The position numbers and the translations under genes are program-made. From the NCBI GenBank assembly GCA_930633495.1, contig CAKNFJ010000001.1, forward strand, positions 930,001-994,000: a stretch of 64,000 bases of DNA, in the 5' to 3' direction. Below are positions 44,924-56,100 of this stretch, one piece after another. The notes beneath the pieces are model-generated. The model searched no databases. It was not told the origin of the DNA and worked only from the letters and a program-made list of their open reading frames with translations. This DNA is from Hyphomicrobiales bacterium (lineage in GTDB: Bacteria > Pseudomonadota > Alphaproteobacteria > Rhizobiales > Beijerinckiaceae). The first letter of the stretch is position 1; each line of letters begins with the position of its first letter.

Positions 44924-46107
44924 CAGATCCCCGCATACATCCGGCCGGGCTCGAAGATGCCGGCCGGATCGAAACTCGCCTTGATCCCGGCCGTCACCCG
45001 CATCAGCGGCTCTGCCAGAGGCTGGAACACGTCCACCGCGGCGCGTACCGCATCAGGCGCGCGCACCAGCGTGGCGTGACCGCCGAGCGGCTTCAGCGCG
45101 GCACGAACGGCGGCCGCACCGGCATCGCCCTCGGCGGGAACCGCCAGCCAGACCAGCCCGCCGCCCCAATCGTAGAACCAGCGCGCGCCCGGCAGCATCC
45201 GGCCGATCGCGGCGGCTTTCGGGCCGTCGGTCGGTCTGAGCGAGAGGCGCCAGATCGCCTCGCTCGTTCCGGCGAAGAAGGCGGCGTCGCGGATGTCGCG
45301 CCAGAGAGCGGCCATCCCCTCGCCGTCGAGCCGATCAGGCACGCCGTACTCCCCGAGCAGCAAAGCGAGTTCGCCGGAGCGGTACTCGATCGAATCCGGA
45401 AAGTTCTCCAGCCGCAGCAGCGTCACGGCCTCCTCGCCGGCGAAGCCGCCCGGAAGATGCGCCGCCGCCATCGGCTCGAAGGGCGAACCCAGCGCCTTCG
45501 ACAGCAGCGCGACGCCCTGCGCATCCGAGAGCCCGCGCCATTGCAGCGTCGCGATCCCGGCCGGCCGGGGCAGGACGCGGAAGGTCACTTCGGTCAGGAA
45601 TCCGAGCGTGCCGTGGCTGCCGCCGACGAGCTTGACCAGATCGAGGCCGGTGACGTTCTTCATCACCCGGCCGCCGGATTTGATCAGGTCGCCGCGGCCG
45701 TTGACCAGCCGCAAGCCGATCAGGGAATCGCGCGCGGCGCCGGCATTGATGCGGCGCGGGCCGGAGATGTTGCAGGCGGCGACGGCACCGATCGTCGGCT
45801 CACCCTCCGTGCCATAGAGGGAGCGATGGTCCATCGGCTCGAAGGGCAGCATCTGGCCGCGCTCGGCCAGCGTCTCCTGCACCAGCGAAAGCGCCGTGCC
45901 GGCGCGGGCGGCGATAACCATCTCGGCCGGTTCGTAGAGGGTCACGCCGGTCAGGCCGGCGCTGGAGAGGGTGCTCGCGGCCTGGGCCGGGCGGCCAAGC
46001 CCGGCGCGTGTGCCGCCGCCCCGCAAGGTCAACGGCACGCGGGTGTCGATGACCGATTTCACGACGGCGCAGGCTTGCGCCTCGGTGGTGGGGGTGTGGA
46101 CGATCAC
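44923..46107 (-). CDS. glcE: Glycolate oxidase FAD-binding subunit GlcE
   Basis: This 394-residue FAD_binding_4 protein starts at a GTG (M-I-V-H-T-P-T-T-E). It has the PCMH-type start P-L-T-L-R-G-G-G-T-R, then T-I-G-A-V-A-A-C-N-I-S-G-P-R-R and G-R-V-M-K-N-V-T-G-L-D-L-V-K-L, as in GlcE. It forms glycolate oxidase with GlcD and GlcF, converting glycolate to glyoxylate. It is separated from glcD by the GIY-YIG element at 46127-46517. Confidence 0.92.
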   Translation of the reverse strand: MIVHTPTTEAQACAVVKSVIDTRVPLTLRGGGTRAGLGRPAQAASTLSSAGLTGVTLYEPAEMVIAARAGTALSLVQETLAERGQMLPFEPMDHRSLYGTEGEPTIGAVAACNISGPRRINAGAARDSLIGLRLVNGRGDLIKSGGRVMKNVTGLDLVKLVGGSHGTLGFLTEVTFRVLPRPAGIATLQWRGLSDAQGVALLSKALGSPFEPMAAAHLPGGFAGEEAVTLLRLENFPDSIEYRSGELALLLGEYGVPDRLDGEGMAALWRDIRDAAFFAGTSEAIWRLSLRPTDGPKAAAIGRMLPGARWFYDWGGGLVWLAVPAEGDAGAAAVRAALKPLGGHATLVRAPDAVRAAVDVFQPLAEPLMRVTAGIKASFDPAGIFEPGRMYAGI

Positions 46108-46126
46108 GCGCGGCTCCTTGTCATTC

Positions 46127-46517
46127 CGGGGCTTCGCGCAGCGAAGAACCCGGAACCCACGACTGGGTGCAACCGGTCAAGCCAGCCCTTCATAGAGATC
46201 CGTCCATTCGGGATTCATGTCGTCGATCAACTTGATCTTCCAGGCCCGCCGCCATTTCTTCACTCGCTTTTCCCGGTCGATCGCGTCGTTCACCCACTCG
46301 AATTCCTCGTACCAGACAAGCCGATCCACATCGTATCGGGAGGTGAAACCGATCGGCTGCTTCGACTTGTGTTCATGGACACGTCTCGCGAGATCCCTGG
46401 TAACGCCCAGATAGAGTGTGCCGTCCTTCTTTCGGGCGAGAAGATAGACGAAATACGGCATCTGCCTCACCCGGTCGTGGGTTCCGGGTTCTCGCGATGC
46501 GAGCCCCGGAATGACAA
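46127..46517. mobile_element. Family D repeat carrying a GIY-YIG nuclease gene
   Basis: A left arm of about 50 bases (CTTGTCATTCCGGGGC ... CGGAACCCACGACTGGGTG) and an inverted right arm of about 47 bases (CACCCGGTCGTGGGTTCC ... GCCCCGGAATGACAA) flank the GIY-YIG gene exactly. The same arms occur without the gene at 20308-20442. The unit sits inside the glcD-glcE gap, 3 bases from the glcD stop, and the nuclease is co-oriented with the operon. Confidence 0.7.
46177..46470 (-). CDS. Small GIY-YIG nuclease family protein, copy 2
   Basis: This 97-residue single-domain protein starts M-R-Q-M-P-Y-F-V-Y-L-L-A and continues T-L-Y-L-G-V-T-R-D-L-A-R-R-V-H-E-H-K, then R-Y-D-V-D-R-L-V-W-Y-E-E and W-K-I-K-L-I-D-D. 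It is clearly paralogous to the gene at 41312 and looks intact. The GIY-YIG fold cuts DNA with an active-site Arg and Glu and a metal ion. Placement between inverted repeat arms suggests a role in moving or maintaining the repeat, but this is untested. Confidence 0.88.
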   Translation of the reverse strand: MRQMPYFVYLLARKKDGTLYLGVTRDLARRVHEHKSKQPIGFTSRYDVDRLVWYEEFEWVNDAIDREKRVKKWRRAWKIKLIDDMNPEWTDLYEGLA

Positions 46518-46520
46518 AGC

Positions 46521-47957
<1,437 letters not shown>

Positions 47958-48090
47958 CTCTCCCTCCACCTCCACGGCCGCGACGCTGCGCGCATCGCTC
48001 TTTCTGCGCGGCAGATTAGATCAATTCAATGGCCCTTGCAGCGCGGCCAAAGCCAGCCATTATTTCCGCAATGGAAAAGGTGGCCTGCTG

Positions 48091-48996
48091 ATGGACCGAT
48101 TTGGCGATCTCGATGTGTTCGCGCATGTGGTCACGACGAAGAGCATGTCGGCGGCCGGCCGGCAGCTCAACCTGTCGCCGGCCGTCATCTCCAAGCGCAT
48201 CCGCCGGTTGGAGGAGCGGCTCGGCGTGCGCCTGCTTCAGCGCACGACCCGTCAACTCGCCCTGACCGAGGCCGGACAGGGCTTCTACGAACGGGTCGTC
48301 TCGATCCTGTCCTCGATCGAGGAGGCGGAGGCCTGGGTCGCCAGCGGCGCCGGGCACGTCCGCGGCACGTTGCGCGTCTCGGCGCCGACCTCCTTCGGCC
48401 GCATGCATGTCGCCCCCCATCTCAAGCGCTTCCTCGACGCCAACCCGCTGGTCACGGTCGATCTCGTCCTCAGTGACGCCTCCGTCGACGTCGTCGGCGA
48501 GAGCTTCGATCTCGCGATCCGCATTGCGGACCTGCAGGATTCGAGCCTCGTCGCCAGGAGGCTCGCGCCGAACCATCGCGTGCTCTGCGCCACGCCGGGC
48601 TATCTCGCCGCCCATGGCACCCCTCAGGAGATCGCCGATCTCACCCGGCATACGCTGATCGCCCATAATACCGATCACTGGCGGCTCGACGGGCCGGAAG
48701 GGCCGGTCTCGGTGCGCGTCAACGGCCCCTTGCGGACCAATTCGAGCGAAGTCGTCCGCGAGGCCCTGCTGGCAGGCGTCGGCATCGCGCTCCGCTCGAC
48801 CTGGGACGTCGGGCCCGAGCTGAAATCCGGCACATTGCAGCGCGTGCTGCCGCATTATTCCGTCGGCAACCGCGTCGCCATCCATGCCGTATACCCGAGC
48901 CGCCGCCATCTGGAGCAGAAGGTCAGGGCCTTCGTCGATTTTCTCGGGCAGTTATATGGCGCGACGCCTTATTGGGATGTGGGGCTTGCGCTCTAA
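48091..48996 (+). CDS. LysR family transcriptional regulator
   Basis: This 301-residue protein has an N-terminal HTH (F-A-H-V-V-T-T-K-S-M-S-A-A-G-R-Q-L-N-L-S-P-A) and an effector domain from about residue 90 (R-V-S-A-P-T-S-F-G-R). The frame opens at 47854, but ATG 48091 gives the family start M-D-R-F-G-D-L-D-V-F. It diverges from glcDEF across 133 bases and precedes the SMP-30 gene; either could be its target. It belongs to the CrgA-like LysR group. Confidence 0.9.
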   Translation: MDRFGDLDVFAHVVTTKSMSAAGRQLNLSPAVISKRIRRLEERLGVRLLQRTTRQLALTEAGQGFYERVVSILSSIEEAEAWVASGAGHVRGTLRVSAPTSFGRMHVAPHLKRFLDANPLVTVDLVLSDASVDVVGESFDLAIRIADLQDSSLVARRLAPNHRVLCATPGYLAAHGTPQEIADLTRHTLIAHNTDHWRLDGPEGPVSVRVNGPLRTNSSEVVREALLAGVGIALRSTWDVGPELKSGTLQRVLPHYSVGNRVAIHAVYPSRRHLEQKVRAFVDFLGQLYGATPYWDVGLAL

Positions 48997-49056
48997 GCGC
49001 TTGCCGCCTTGCCCCATGGCGGAGATGCTCCAGCCAAGACGTCTGGGAGAGAAGTC

Positions 49057-49995
49057 ATGTTCGGCGTGCTCGAAGGCACGGGGGTCTCGGTCCTCGATCC
49101 GCGGTTTCACCGCATCATTCCCGGCTCAGCCCGGATCGAGCGGCTCTGGACGGGCGCGCGCTGGTCTGAGGGGCCGGCCTGGTTCCCGGCGCACAACACG
49201 CTGATCTGGTCCGACATCCCCAACGACCGGATGCTGCGGTTCGACGCGCTTTCCGGCCATGTCGGCACGTTCCGGCAGCCGGCGCGCAACGCGAACGGCA
49301 ACACCGTCGACGCGCAGGGCCGCCTCGTTTCCTGCGAGCATGGCGGACGGCAGGTGACGCGCACCGAGCATGACGGCTCGGTCACGGTGCTGGCAAGCCA
49401 TTACGGCGGCAAGCGGCTGAACTCGCCGAACGACGCGGTGGTGAAGTCGGACGGCTCGATCTGGTTCACCGACCCGGATTACGGCATCCTGACCGACTAC
49501 GAGGGCGACAAGTCGCCGAGCGAAATCGGTGCCTGCAACGTCTATCGCATCGACGGGCAGACCGGCGAGATCGCCATCGTCGCCGACGACTTCATCAAGC
49601 CGAACGGCCTCGCCTTCTCGCCGGACGAGAGCATCCTCTACATCGCGGATACGGGCGCGAGCCACGATCCCGAGAACGGGCCGCGCCATATTCGCAGCTT
49701 CCGCATCGGCAAGGACGGCCGCACGCTCGGCGCCTCGAAGGTGTTCGCCACCTGCACGGCCGGGCTGTTCGACGGCTTCCGCCTCGATATCGAAGGCCGG
49801 ATCTGGACCAGCGCAGCCGACGGCGTCCACATCTATCATCCGGACGGCACGCTGATCGGCAAGATCGCCATCCCGGAGATCGTCGCCAATGTCTGCTGGG
49901 GCGGGCCGAAGCTCAACCGCCTGTTCATCTGCGGCACGACCTCGCTCTACGCCGTGATGACGCACACCAACGGCGCTGTCAGGCCCGCCCGCTGA
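49057..49995 (+). CDS. SMP-30/gluconolactonase family protein
   Basis: This 312-residue beta-propeller starts M-F-G-V-L-E-G-T-G. The metal ligands are visible: E in W-S-E-G-P-A-W, N in L-N-S-P-N-D-A-V-V, N in K-P-N-G-L-A-F-S-P-D-E, and D in L-F-D-G-F-R-L-D. Such enzymes hydrolyse sugar-acid lactones. A GGGAGAG site supports ATG 49057. It lies 60 bases after the LysR gene on the same strand, possibly as part of a sugar-acid route with the glycolate genes. Confidence 0.92.
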   Translation: MFGVLEGTGVSVLDPRFHRIIPGSARIERLWTGARWSEGPAWFPAHNTLIWSDIPNDRMLRFDALSGHVGTFRQPARNANGNTVDAQGRLVSCEHGGRQVTRTEHDGSVTVLASHYGGKRLNSPNDAVVKSDGSIWFTDPDYGILTDYEGDKSPSEIGACNVYRIDGQTGEIAIVADDFIKPNGLAFSPDESILYIADTGASHDPENGPRHIRSFRIGKDGRTLGASKVFATCTAGLFDGFRLDIEGRIWTSAADGVHIYHPDGTLIGKIAIPEIVANVCWGGPKLNRLFICGTTSLYAVMTHTNGAVRPAR

Positions 49996-50002
49996 CCGCG
50001 GC

Positions 50003-51064
50003 TCAGCGCGGCGGCTCGCTCTTCACGCGCGTCAGGACCAGCGGCATGGCGAGGCCAATGATGACGAAGCGCACGAGGTGGTGGGCGCCGACATAGAGCG
50101 TGTCGAGCCCCATGGCGAAGGCGAGCATGGCCATCGCCTCGAGCCCGCCGGGCGCGAAGGCGGCCATGCCGCTCGCATAGGAGACCTCCGCCAGCCAGGC
50201 CGCCGGCCAGGCGAAGAGGAAGGCGACACCGATCGAAACGGCGAAGCCGCCGATGGCCAGGGGAAACAATCCCTTCAGCTCGTCGCGCGGGATATGCGCG
50301 ATGCGCCCGCCCATGGTCGAGCCGAGCAGGATCTGCACGAGGATCTGGATCGGCATCGGCAGCGAGCCCTCGACGAGTCCCGTCCCGTGCAGGATGGAGC
50401 TGGCGAAGGTCGCGCCAAACATCAGCGGCGCCGCCATGCCGAGGCGCTCGAAGACCAGCCCGAGGGCGAGCCCCGCCATCGTCACGCCGAACATCGTGCC
50501 GGCTTCGACGGACTGAACGGCCGGAGCAGGCATCCCGGCCGCGGCGCCGGTGAGCTGCATCGCGCTCGGCAGCAGGGCGACTAGAACGAGCAGGCGGAAA
50601 AGCTGCACGACCGAGATGCGGCCGATATTGGCGCCCTTGGCCTGCGCCACCGCCAGCACGGTCGAGAGCGCGCCGGGCGCGGCGGCGAGCAGCGCGTCGA
50701 TCCAGGGCCAGCGCGCGACATGGCGCAGATAGGCGCCGGTCGCGACCATGATCGCGACCACGCCGAGCAGCAGGATCAGGAGGGAGGCCGGATAGCGCGC
50801 CGCGGCGGCCAGCGCCTCTGGCGTGGCGGCGGAGCCGAGAATCGTGCCGGACAGCACCATCGTGGCGTCGAACCAGGGGCGTCGCAGGGTCGGCACGGGC
50901 CGCAGCAGGGCGACGATCGCGCTCAGCATCATCGAGCCGGACAGCCAGGCGGCCGGCATGCCCATCAGCGCGAACAGGCCGCCGCCCACAGCCGCCAGCG
51001 CAATGACGAGAGCCTCCCGCGAGAGGACCGTCAGCCGGTTCGTGGGGTAGCCGAAGGGTTTCAT
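50003..51064 (-). CDS. AbrB family membrane protein (AbrB duplication, COG3180)
   Basis: This 353-residue protein has about ten helices in two related halves. Each half has a G-x-P-A-A/G type turn, for example L-M-G-M-P-A-A-W-L-S-G-S-M near residue 35 and G-M-A-A-F-A-P-G-G-L-E-A-M-A near residue 300. Members were called putative ammonia monooxygenases, which is not supported; a transport role is more likely. It ends 8 bases from the convergent SMP-30 stop. Confidence 0.85.
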   Translation of the reverse strand: MKPFGYPTNRLTVLSREALVIALAAVGGGLFALMGMPAAWLSGSMMLSAIVALLRPVPTLRRPWFDATMVLSGTILGSAATPEALAAAARYPASLLILLLGVVAIMVATGAYLRHVARWPWIDALLAAAPGALSTVLAVAQAKGANIGRISVVQLFRLLVLVALLPSAMQLTGAAAGMPAPAVQSVEAGTMFGVTMAGLALGLVFERLGMAAPLMFGATFASSILHGTGLVEGSLPMPIQILVQILLGSTMGGRIAHIPRDELKGLFPLAIGGFAVSIGVAFLFAWPAAWLAEVSYASGMAAFAPGGLEAMAMLAFAMGLDTLYVGAHHLVRFVIIGLAMPLVLTRVKSEPPR

Positions 51065-51185
51065 CGCGCTCCGGGCGCGCGGGTCCGGAGCGGCGCCGGA
51101 GCGTTCATGGCGGCAGGGGCTGCGGCGGTCAATCGGCGAGCGAGCGCCCGCGCGCAAGGCAGCCCTGCGCTACGGGCGCGACGGC

Positions 51186-52379
51186 TCAGATGACGGCGAG
51201 TGCCTTCTGCAGCCGCGCAACCGCCTCGGTCAGATCCGCGGATTTGCGGGCGAAGCAGAGGCGCAGGCCCGTCTCGCCGCCCGGACCGAAAGCCGTGCCG
51301 GGAGCGAGGCCGACATTGGCGCTATCGACCAGTTCGAGCGCGAGCTTGCGGGAATCGTCGCGGCCGTCGACCGAGAAGAACTGATAGAAGGCACCGGCCG
51401 GCGCGGAGAGCGAGACGCGATTGGTCGCCTTCAGCCCCTCGAAGATGATGCTGCGGCCTTTCGCGGCGCGCGCGATCTGTTCGGCCACGAATTCCTCGCC
51501 CTCGTCGAGGGCCGCTATGGCGCCGCGCTGCACGAAGACCGGCGAGCCGGAGGTCGAGTACTGGATCAGGTTCTCGATGACCTGTCCGAAGGCTTCCGGC
51601 GCCTCGATCCAGCCGATGCGCCAGCCGGTCATCGCCCAGTTCTTCGAGAAGGTCTGGACGAAGACGACGCGGTCCTCCGCATCCATGATGTCGTGGAAGG
51701 AGGCGGCACGCTCGGAGCCGTCATAGACGAAGCGCCCGTAAATCTCGTCCGCCACGATCCAGATGCCGTGCTTGCGCGAGAGCGCGAGCAGCGCCTCCTG
51801 CTCCTGCCGCGTCGCGGTCCAGCCCGTTGGGTTGGAGGGCGAATTGATCAGGATGCCGCGCGTCCTCGGCGTGATGGCGGCGGCGAGCTTGTCGAGATCG
51901 AGGGTGAAGCGCCCCTCGGCATAGTCCATCGGCACGCAGACCGTCCGGGCGCCCGTGACGCCGACCGCCGCGGCGAAATTCGGCCAGGCGGGCGTCGGGA
52001 TGATGAGCTCGTCGCCCGGCCCGGCGATCATGCGGACCGCGATCTGGACCGACTGCATGCCCGAGCCGGTGACGAAGAAGCGCTCCGGCGAGAAGCTCTG
52101 GCCGTAGACGCGCTCATGATAGCGCGCCAGAGCCTCGCGAAGCTCCGGGATGCCGCGCTGCCAGGTGTAGAAGGTCTCTCCCGCCGCCAGCGACCGGGCC
52201 GCCGCGTCGCTGATAAAGGAAGGGGTGGGCAGATCGCCCTCCCCCACCCAGAGCGGGATCAGCCCCGGCCGCAGCCGGCCGTAGTTCATCACCTCGACGA
52301 TGCCGCTTTCCGGCGCGTTGCGGGCTTCGGGTCGAAGTTCCGCGACCAGAGTGCTGCCCGGCAGGATGGCGGTGTTCAT
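51186..52379 (-). CDS. Pyridoxal phosphate-dependent aminotransferase (class I/II)
   Basis: This 397-residue protein from ATG 52379 (405 from TTG 52403, which has a better AAGGAAGG site) is a fold-type I aminotransferase. It has L-I-N-S-P-S-N-P-T-G near residue 165, the substrate/PLP segment V-A-D-E-I-Y-G-R, and the PLP lysine in T-F-S-K-N-W-A-M-T-G-W-R. The C-terminal Arg in L-R-L-C-F-A-R binds the alpha-carboxylate. It transfers amino groups between amino and keto acids; the substrate is unclear. No pathway partner is adjacent. Confidence 0.92.
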   Translation of the reverse strand: MNTAILPGSTLVAELRPEARNAPESGIVEVMNYGRLRPGLIPLWVGEGDLPTPSFISDAAARSLAAGETFYTWQRGIPELREALARYHERVYGQSFSPERFFVTGSGMQSVQIAVRMIAGPGDELIIPTPAWPNFAAAVGVTGARTVCVPMDYAEGRFTLDLDKLAAAITPRTRGILINSPSNPTGWTATRQEQEALLALSRKHGIWIVADEIYGRFVYDGSERAASFHDIMDAEDRVVFVQTFSKNWAMTGWRIGWIEAPEAFGQVIENLIQYSTSGSPVFVQRGAIAALDEGEEFVAEQIARAAKGRSIIFEGLKATNRVSLSAPAGAFYQFFSVDGRDDSRKLALELVDSANVGLAPGTAFGPGGETGLRLCFARKSADLTEAVARLQKALAVI

Positions 52380-52499
52380 CGGCGTCGACCTCACGAAATT
52401 CAATGCCCTTCCTTTAGCCCATCGCGGCGCGGGCGAGCATGAAATCGCGAGATCGGGTCGATCGGCGGCCGTGATGAATCGCGGCCGCCCCGGCTGTGC

Positions 52500-52919
52500 T
52501 CAGGCGCCCTTCTGCTTCAGCAGGTCGCGGATTTCGCCGAGCAGGACGACATCCTCTGGTGTCGCCGCCGGAGCTTCTTCCTTGGGCGGCTGCGCCTTCT
52601 GGAGCTTGTTGATGGCCTTCACCACCAGGAAGAGCACGAAGGCGATGATGAGGAAATTGAGCGCGGCAGTGACGAAGGAGCCATAGGCCAGCACGGCGCC
52701 CTGTTTGCGCGCCTCCGACAGAACCGGCGCGGTGACGCCGCTGTTGAGACCGATGAAGTAGTTCGAATAGTCGAGACCACCGAGTGCCCCGAAGAACGGC
52801 ATGATGATGTCGGAGACGAGCGAATCGACGATCCTGCCGAAGGCAGCGCCGATGATCACGCCGATGGCGAGGTCGACGACGTTGCCCTTCAGGGCGAATT
52901 TCTTGAATTCCTCAAGCAT
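52500..52919 (-). CDS. mscL: Large-conductance mechanosensitive channel MscL
   Basis: This 139-residue protein starts [20 protein letters not shown], the N-terminal helix and TM1 of MscL, with [17 protein letters not shown]2 is [16 protein letters not shown], and a C-terminal helix has L-L-G-E-I-R-D-L-L. It releases solutes on osmotic downshock. The frame continues 8 codons upstream, but this ATG matches the family. Confidence 0.97.
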   Translation of the reverse strand: MLEEFKKFALKGNVVDLAIGVIIGAAFGRIVDSLVSDIIMPFFGALGGLDYSNYFIGLNSGVTAPVLSEARKQGAVLAYGSFVTAALNFLIIAFVLFLVVKAINKLQKAQPPKEEAPAATPEDVVLLGEIRDLLKQKGA

Positions 52920-53199
52920 GCTGGACCCCTCAGTAGTCGACAAGGCTTCCCCATCAGCCTGATCCGGACGCTAGCCAACCCATCAGGACAGGAAAAGCCC
53001 GAATAGCCGGCAGAACCGCCCTCATCGGAGCATTTTCGGCAAAGAGCTGGGGATGACTTGCGCCTTTGGCCTATGGCGGCCCCATCCAGCGTCCGATAAA
53101 CTGCGGCAAACCTCGCAGCGGAAGCTAAAATTTGAAGCGGGAGATCATGGCGCCTGAACTCCGGCCTCGCCCGCGCATCGCGGCATCGGGAATCGCGGC

Positions 53200-56100
53200 A
53201 TGATTCCGATGTGGTCCGTCATCCTGGTCGCGCTGGCCTATCTGTGCGGGCTGTTCGCGGTCGCCCATATCGCCGACACGTCCGGCCGCAAGCTGATGAC
53301 GGGCCGGGCGCGCACCACGATCTACGCGCTCGCGCTTGGCGTCTACTGCACCTCCTGGACCTTCTACGGCTCGGTCGGCTTCGCCAACCGTGCCGGCTTC
53401 GACTTCCTCGGCATCTATGTCGGGCCGATCCTCGTCATCGGCCTCGGCCACCGCTTCGTGGCGCGCATCGTCAGCATCGCCAAGTCGCAGAACATCACCT
53501 CGATCGCCGATTTCGTCGGCGCGCGCTACGGCAAGAGCGAGCGCGTGGCGGCGCTGGTCTGCATCGTCGCGGTGATCGGCGCCCTGCCCTACATCGCGCT
53601 GCAGCTGAAGGCCGTGGCCAATTCGCTGTCGGTCTTCCTGGCCGCCACGGGCGGGCAGACGTTGATGCCCGGCATTCCGCTGCTGGGCGACCTGCCGCTG
53701 CTCGTGGCGATCGTGCTCGCGGGCTTCGCCTGCGCCTTCGGCACACGCCATATCGACGCCACCGAACACCAGGACGGGCTGGTCCTCGCGATCGCGGTCG
53801 AATCGCTGATCAAGCTCGTCGCCTTCCTCGTGCTCGGTCTCTTCATCGTCTACGGCCTGTTCGGCGGAGCGGAGGACCTGCTCTCCCGGGCTGCGGTGCC
53901 GGCCAGCGGGCTGCCCCCGATCTGGGAGCGGACGTCGAGCTGGCCCACCTTCCTGACGCTGACCCTGCTCTCCAGCTGCGCGGCGCTGCTGCTGGCGCGC
54001 CAGTTCCACATGACGATCGTGGAGAATCGCGACGTGCGCGACGTGCGGCGCGCGGCCTGGATGTTCCCGCTCTACCTCGTCCTGATCAACCTGTTCGTGC
54101 TGCCGCTGGCGGCGGCCGGCGAAATCCTGATGCCCGGCACAGGGGTCGATCGCGACATGACCGTCCTGCTGCTGCCGCTCCAGCGCGAGGCCGGGCTGAT
54201 CGCGCTTCTCGTCTTCGTCGGCGGGCTGTCGGCGGCGACCGCGATGGTCATCGTCGCCTCCGTCGCGCTGGCGATCATGATCTCGAACCATATCGTGATG
54301 CCGGTCCTGCTGCGCTGGCGGCGCGCGCTGAGCGACCCCGGCCGCTCCGGCGGCCTGTTCAGGCGGCGCAACGAGAGCGACGGCAACACTGGCGGCGATC
54401 TCGGCTCGCAGGTCGTCGTCATCCGTCGCCTCGGCATCCTCCTCGTGATCCTGCTCGGATATCTCTACTACAGGGCCTCGGGCGAGGCGGCGCTGGTCTC
54501 GATCGGCCTGCTTTCCTTCGCCGCGACGGCGCAGATCGCCCCCGCCTTCTTCGGCGGGCTGCTCTGGCGGCGCGGAACCGCGCTCGGCGCCGCCGCCGGG
54601 TTGACGGTCGGCACGCTGGTCTGGGCCTACACGCTGCTGATGCCGAGCCTTGCCCTGCCGGGCGGCTGGTGGAGCGACATCGTCGCGAAAGGTCCCTTCG
54701 GCGCGCAGATCCTGCGTCCCGAAGCGCTGTTCGGGCTCGACTGGCCGGCGCTGCCGCATGGCGTGTTCTGGAGTCTCGGCCTCAACGTCCTCGCCTATGT
54801 CGGCTTCTCGCTGCTCAGGCCCGCCAATGCGATGGAGCGCCTGCAGGCCAATGCCTTCGTCGAGTCGCAGCCCGCGACGATGGCGCAGTCCTTCTCGCTC
54901 TGGCGGACGAGCGTTACCGAGGGGGAGCTGCAATCGACCATCGCCCGCTATCTCGGCCTGGAACGCACCGAGCGCGCCTTCGAAGGCTTCAACAACAGCC
55001 GCGGCGAAACATCCGAGCCCAACCGTGACGCCGACATCCACCTGCTGCGCTTCGGCGAGCATCTGCTGTCCTCGGCGATCGGTGCCGCCTCGTCGCGGCT
55101 GGTGCTCTCGCTGCTGCTGAAGCGGCGCAACCTGTCGACCGAGGCCGCCTTCAAGCTGCTCGACGACGCCTCGGCAGCGCTGCAGTACAATCGCGACATC
55201 CTGCAGCACGGGCTCGACCATGCCGGCCAGGGCATCACGGTGCTCGACCGCGACCTGCGGCTTCTCGCCTGGAACCAGGCCTTCATCCAGCTCTACGACC
55301 TGCCGTCCTCGCTGGTGCGCTTCGGCACGGGGCTCGACGAGATCGTCCGCTTCAACGCCGCGCGCGGCGCCTATGGCGACGGCGCACAGGACGAGCTGAT
55401 GGCGGCGCGGCTGGAAAGCTTCGTCAACGATCGCGAACCGGTGCGGCTCAAGCTCTACCCTTCCAAGAAGGTGATCGAGGTCCGCACCAACGCCCTGCCG
55501 GATGGCGGCTTCGTCACGACCTATACCGACATCACCGAGACCGTCGCCGGCGAAGAGGAGCTGGAGCGCGCCAATGAGAGGCTCGAGAAGCGCGTGGCCG
55601 AGCGCACCGAGGAACTGCTCCACGTCAACGCCGAGCTGCAACGCGCCAAGGCCGAGGCCGAGGCCGCCAACGCGTCCAAGACGCGCTTCCTCGCCGCCGC
55701 CAGCCACGACATCCTGCAGCCGCTCAACGCCGCGCGCCTCTATGCGACCTCGCTGGTCGAGCGGGACCGCTCATCCGGGCAGCCCGACCTCGCCGAGAAC
55801 ATCGACGCCTCGCTCGACGCGGTCGAGGAGATCCTGACCGCGCTGCTCGAAATCTCGCGGCTGGATGGCGGGGCGCTCAAACCCGAACTCTCCTCCTTCC
55901 GCCTCGACGAGCTGATGCGCCAGCTGCAGCGCGAGTTCGAGCCGAGCGCGCAGGAAAAGGGCCTGAAGCTCGTCTTCATGCCGACGAGCCTGGCGCTGCG
56001 CTCGGACCGGCGCCTGCTGCGGCGGCTGCTGCAGAACCTGATCTCGAACGCGATCAAGTACACGCCGAGCGGCAAGGTGCTGATCGGCTGCCGGCGCCGT

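Noticed and set aside
53125..55707. An 860-codon frame antisense to the histidine kinase gene
   Set aside because: It is a high-GC shadow frame rich in Arg, Gly and Asp with no domains; the plus strand encodes a complete multidomain kinase.
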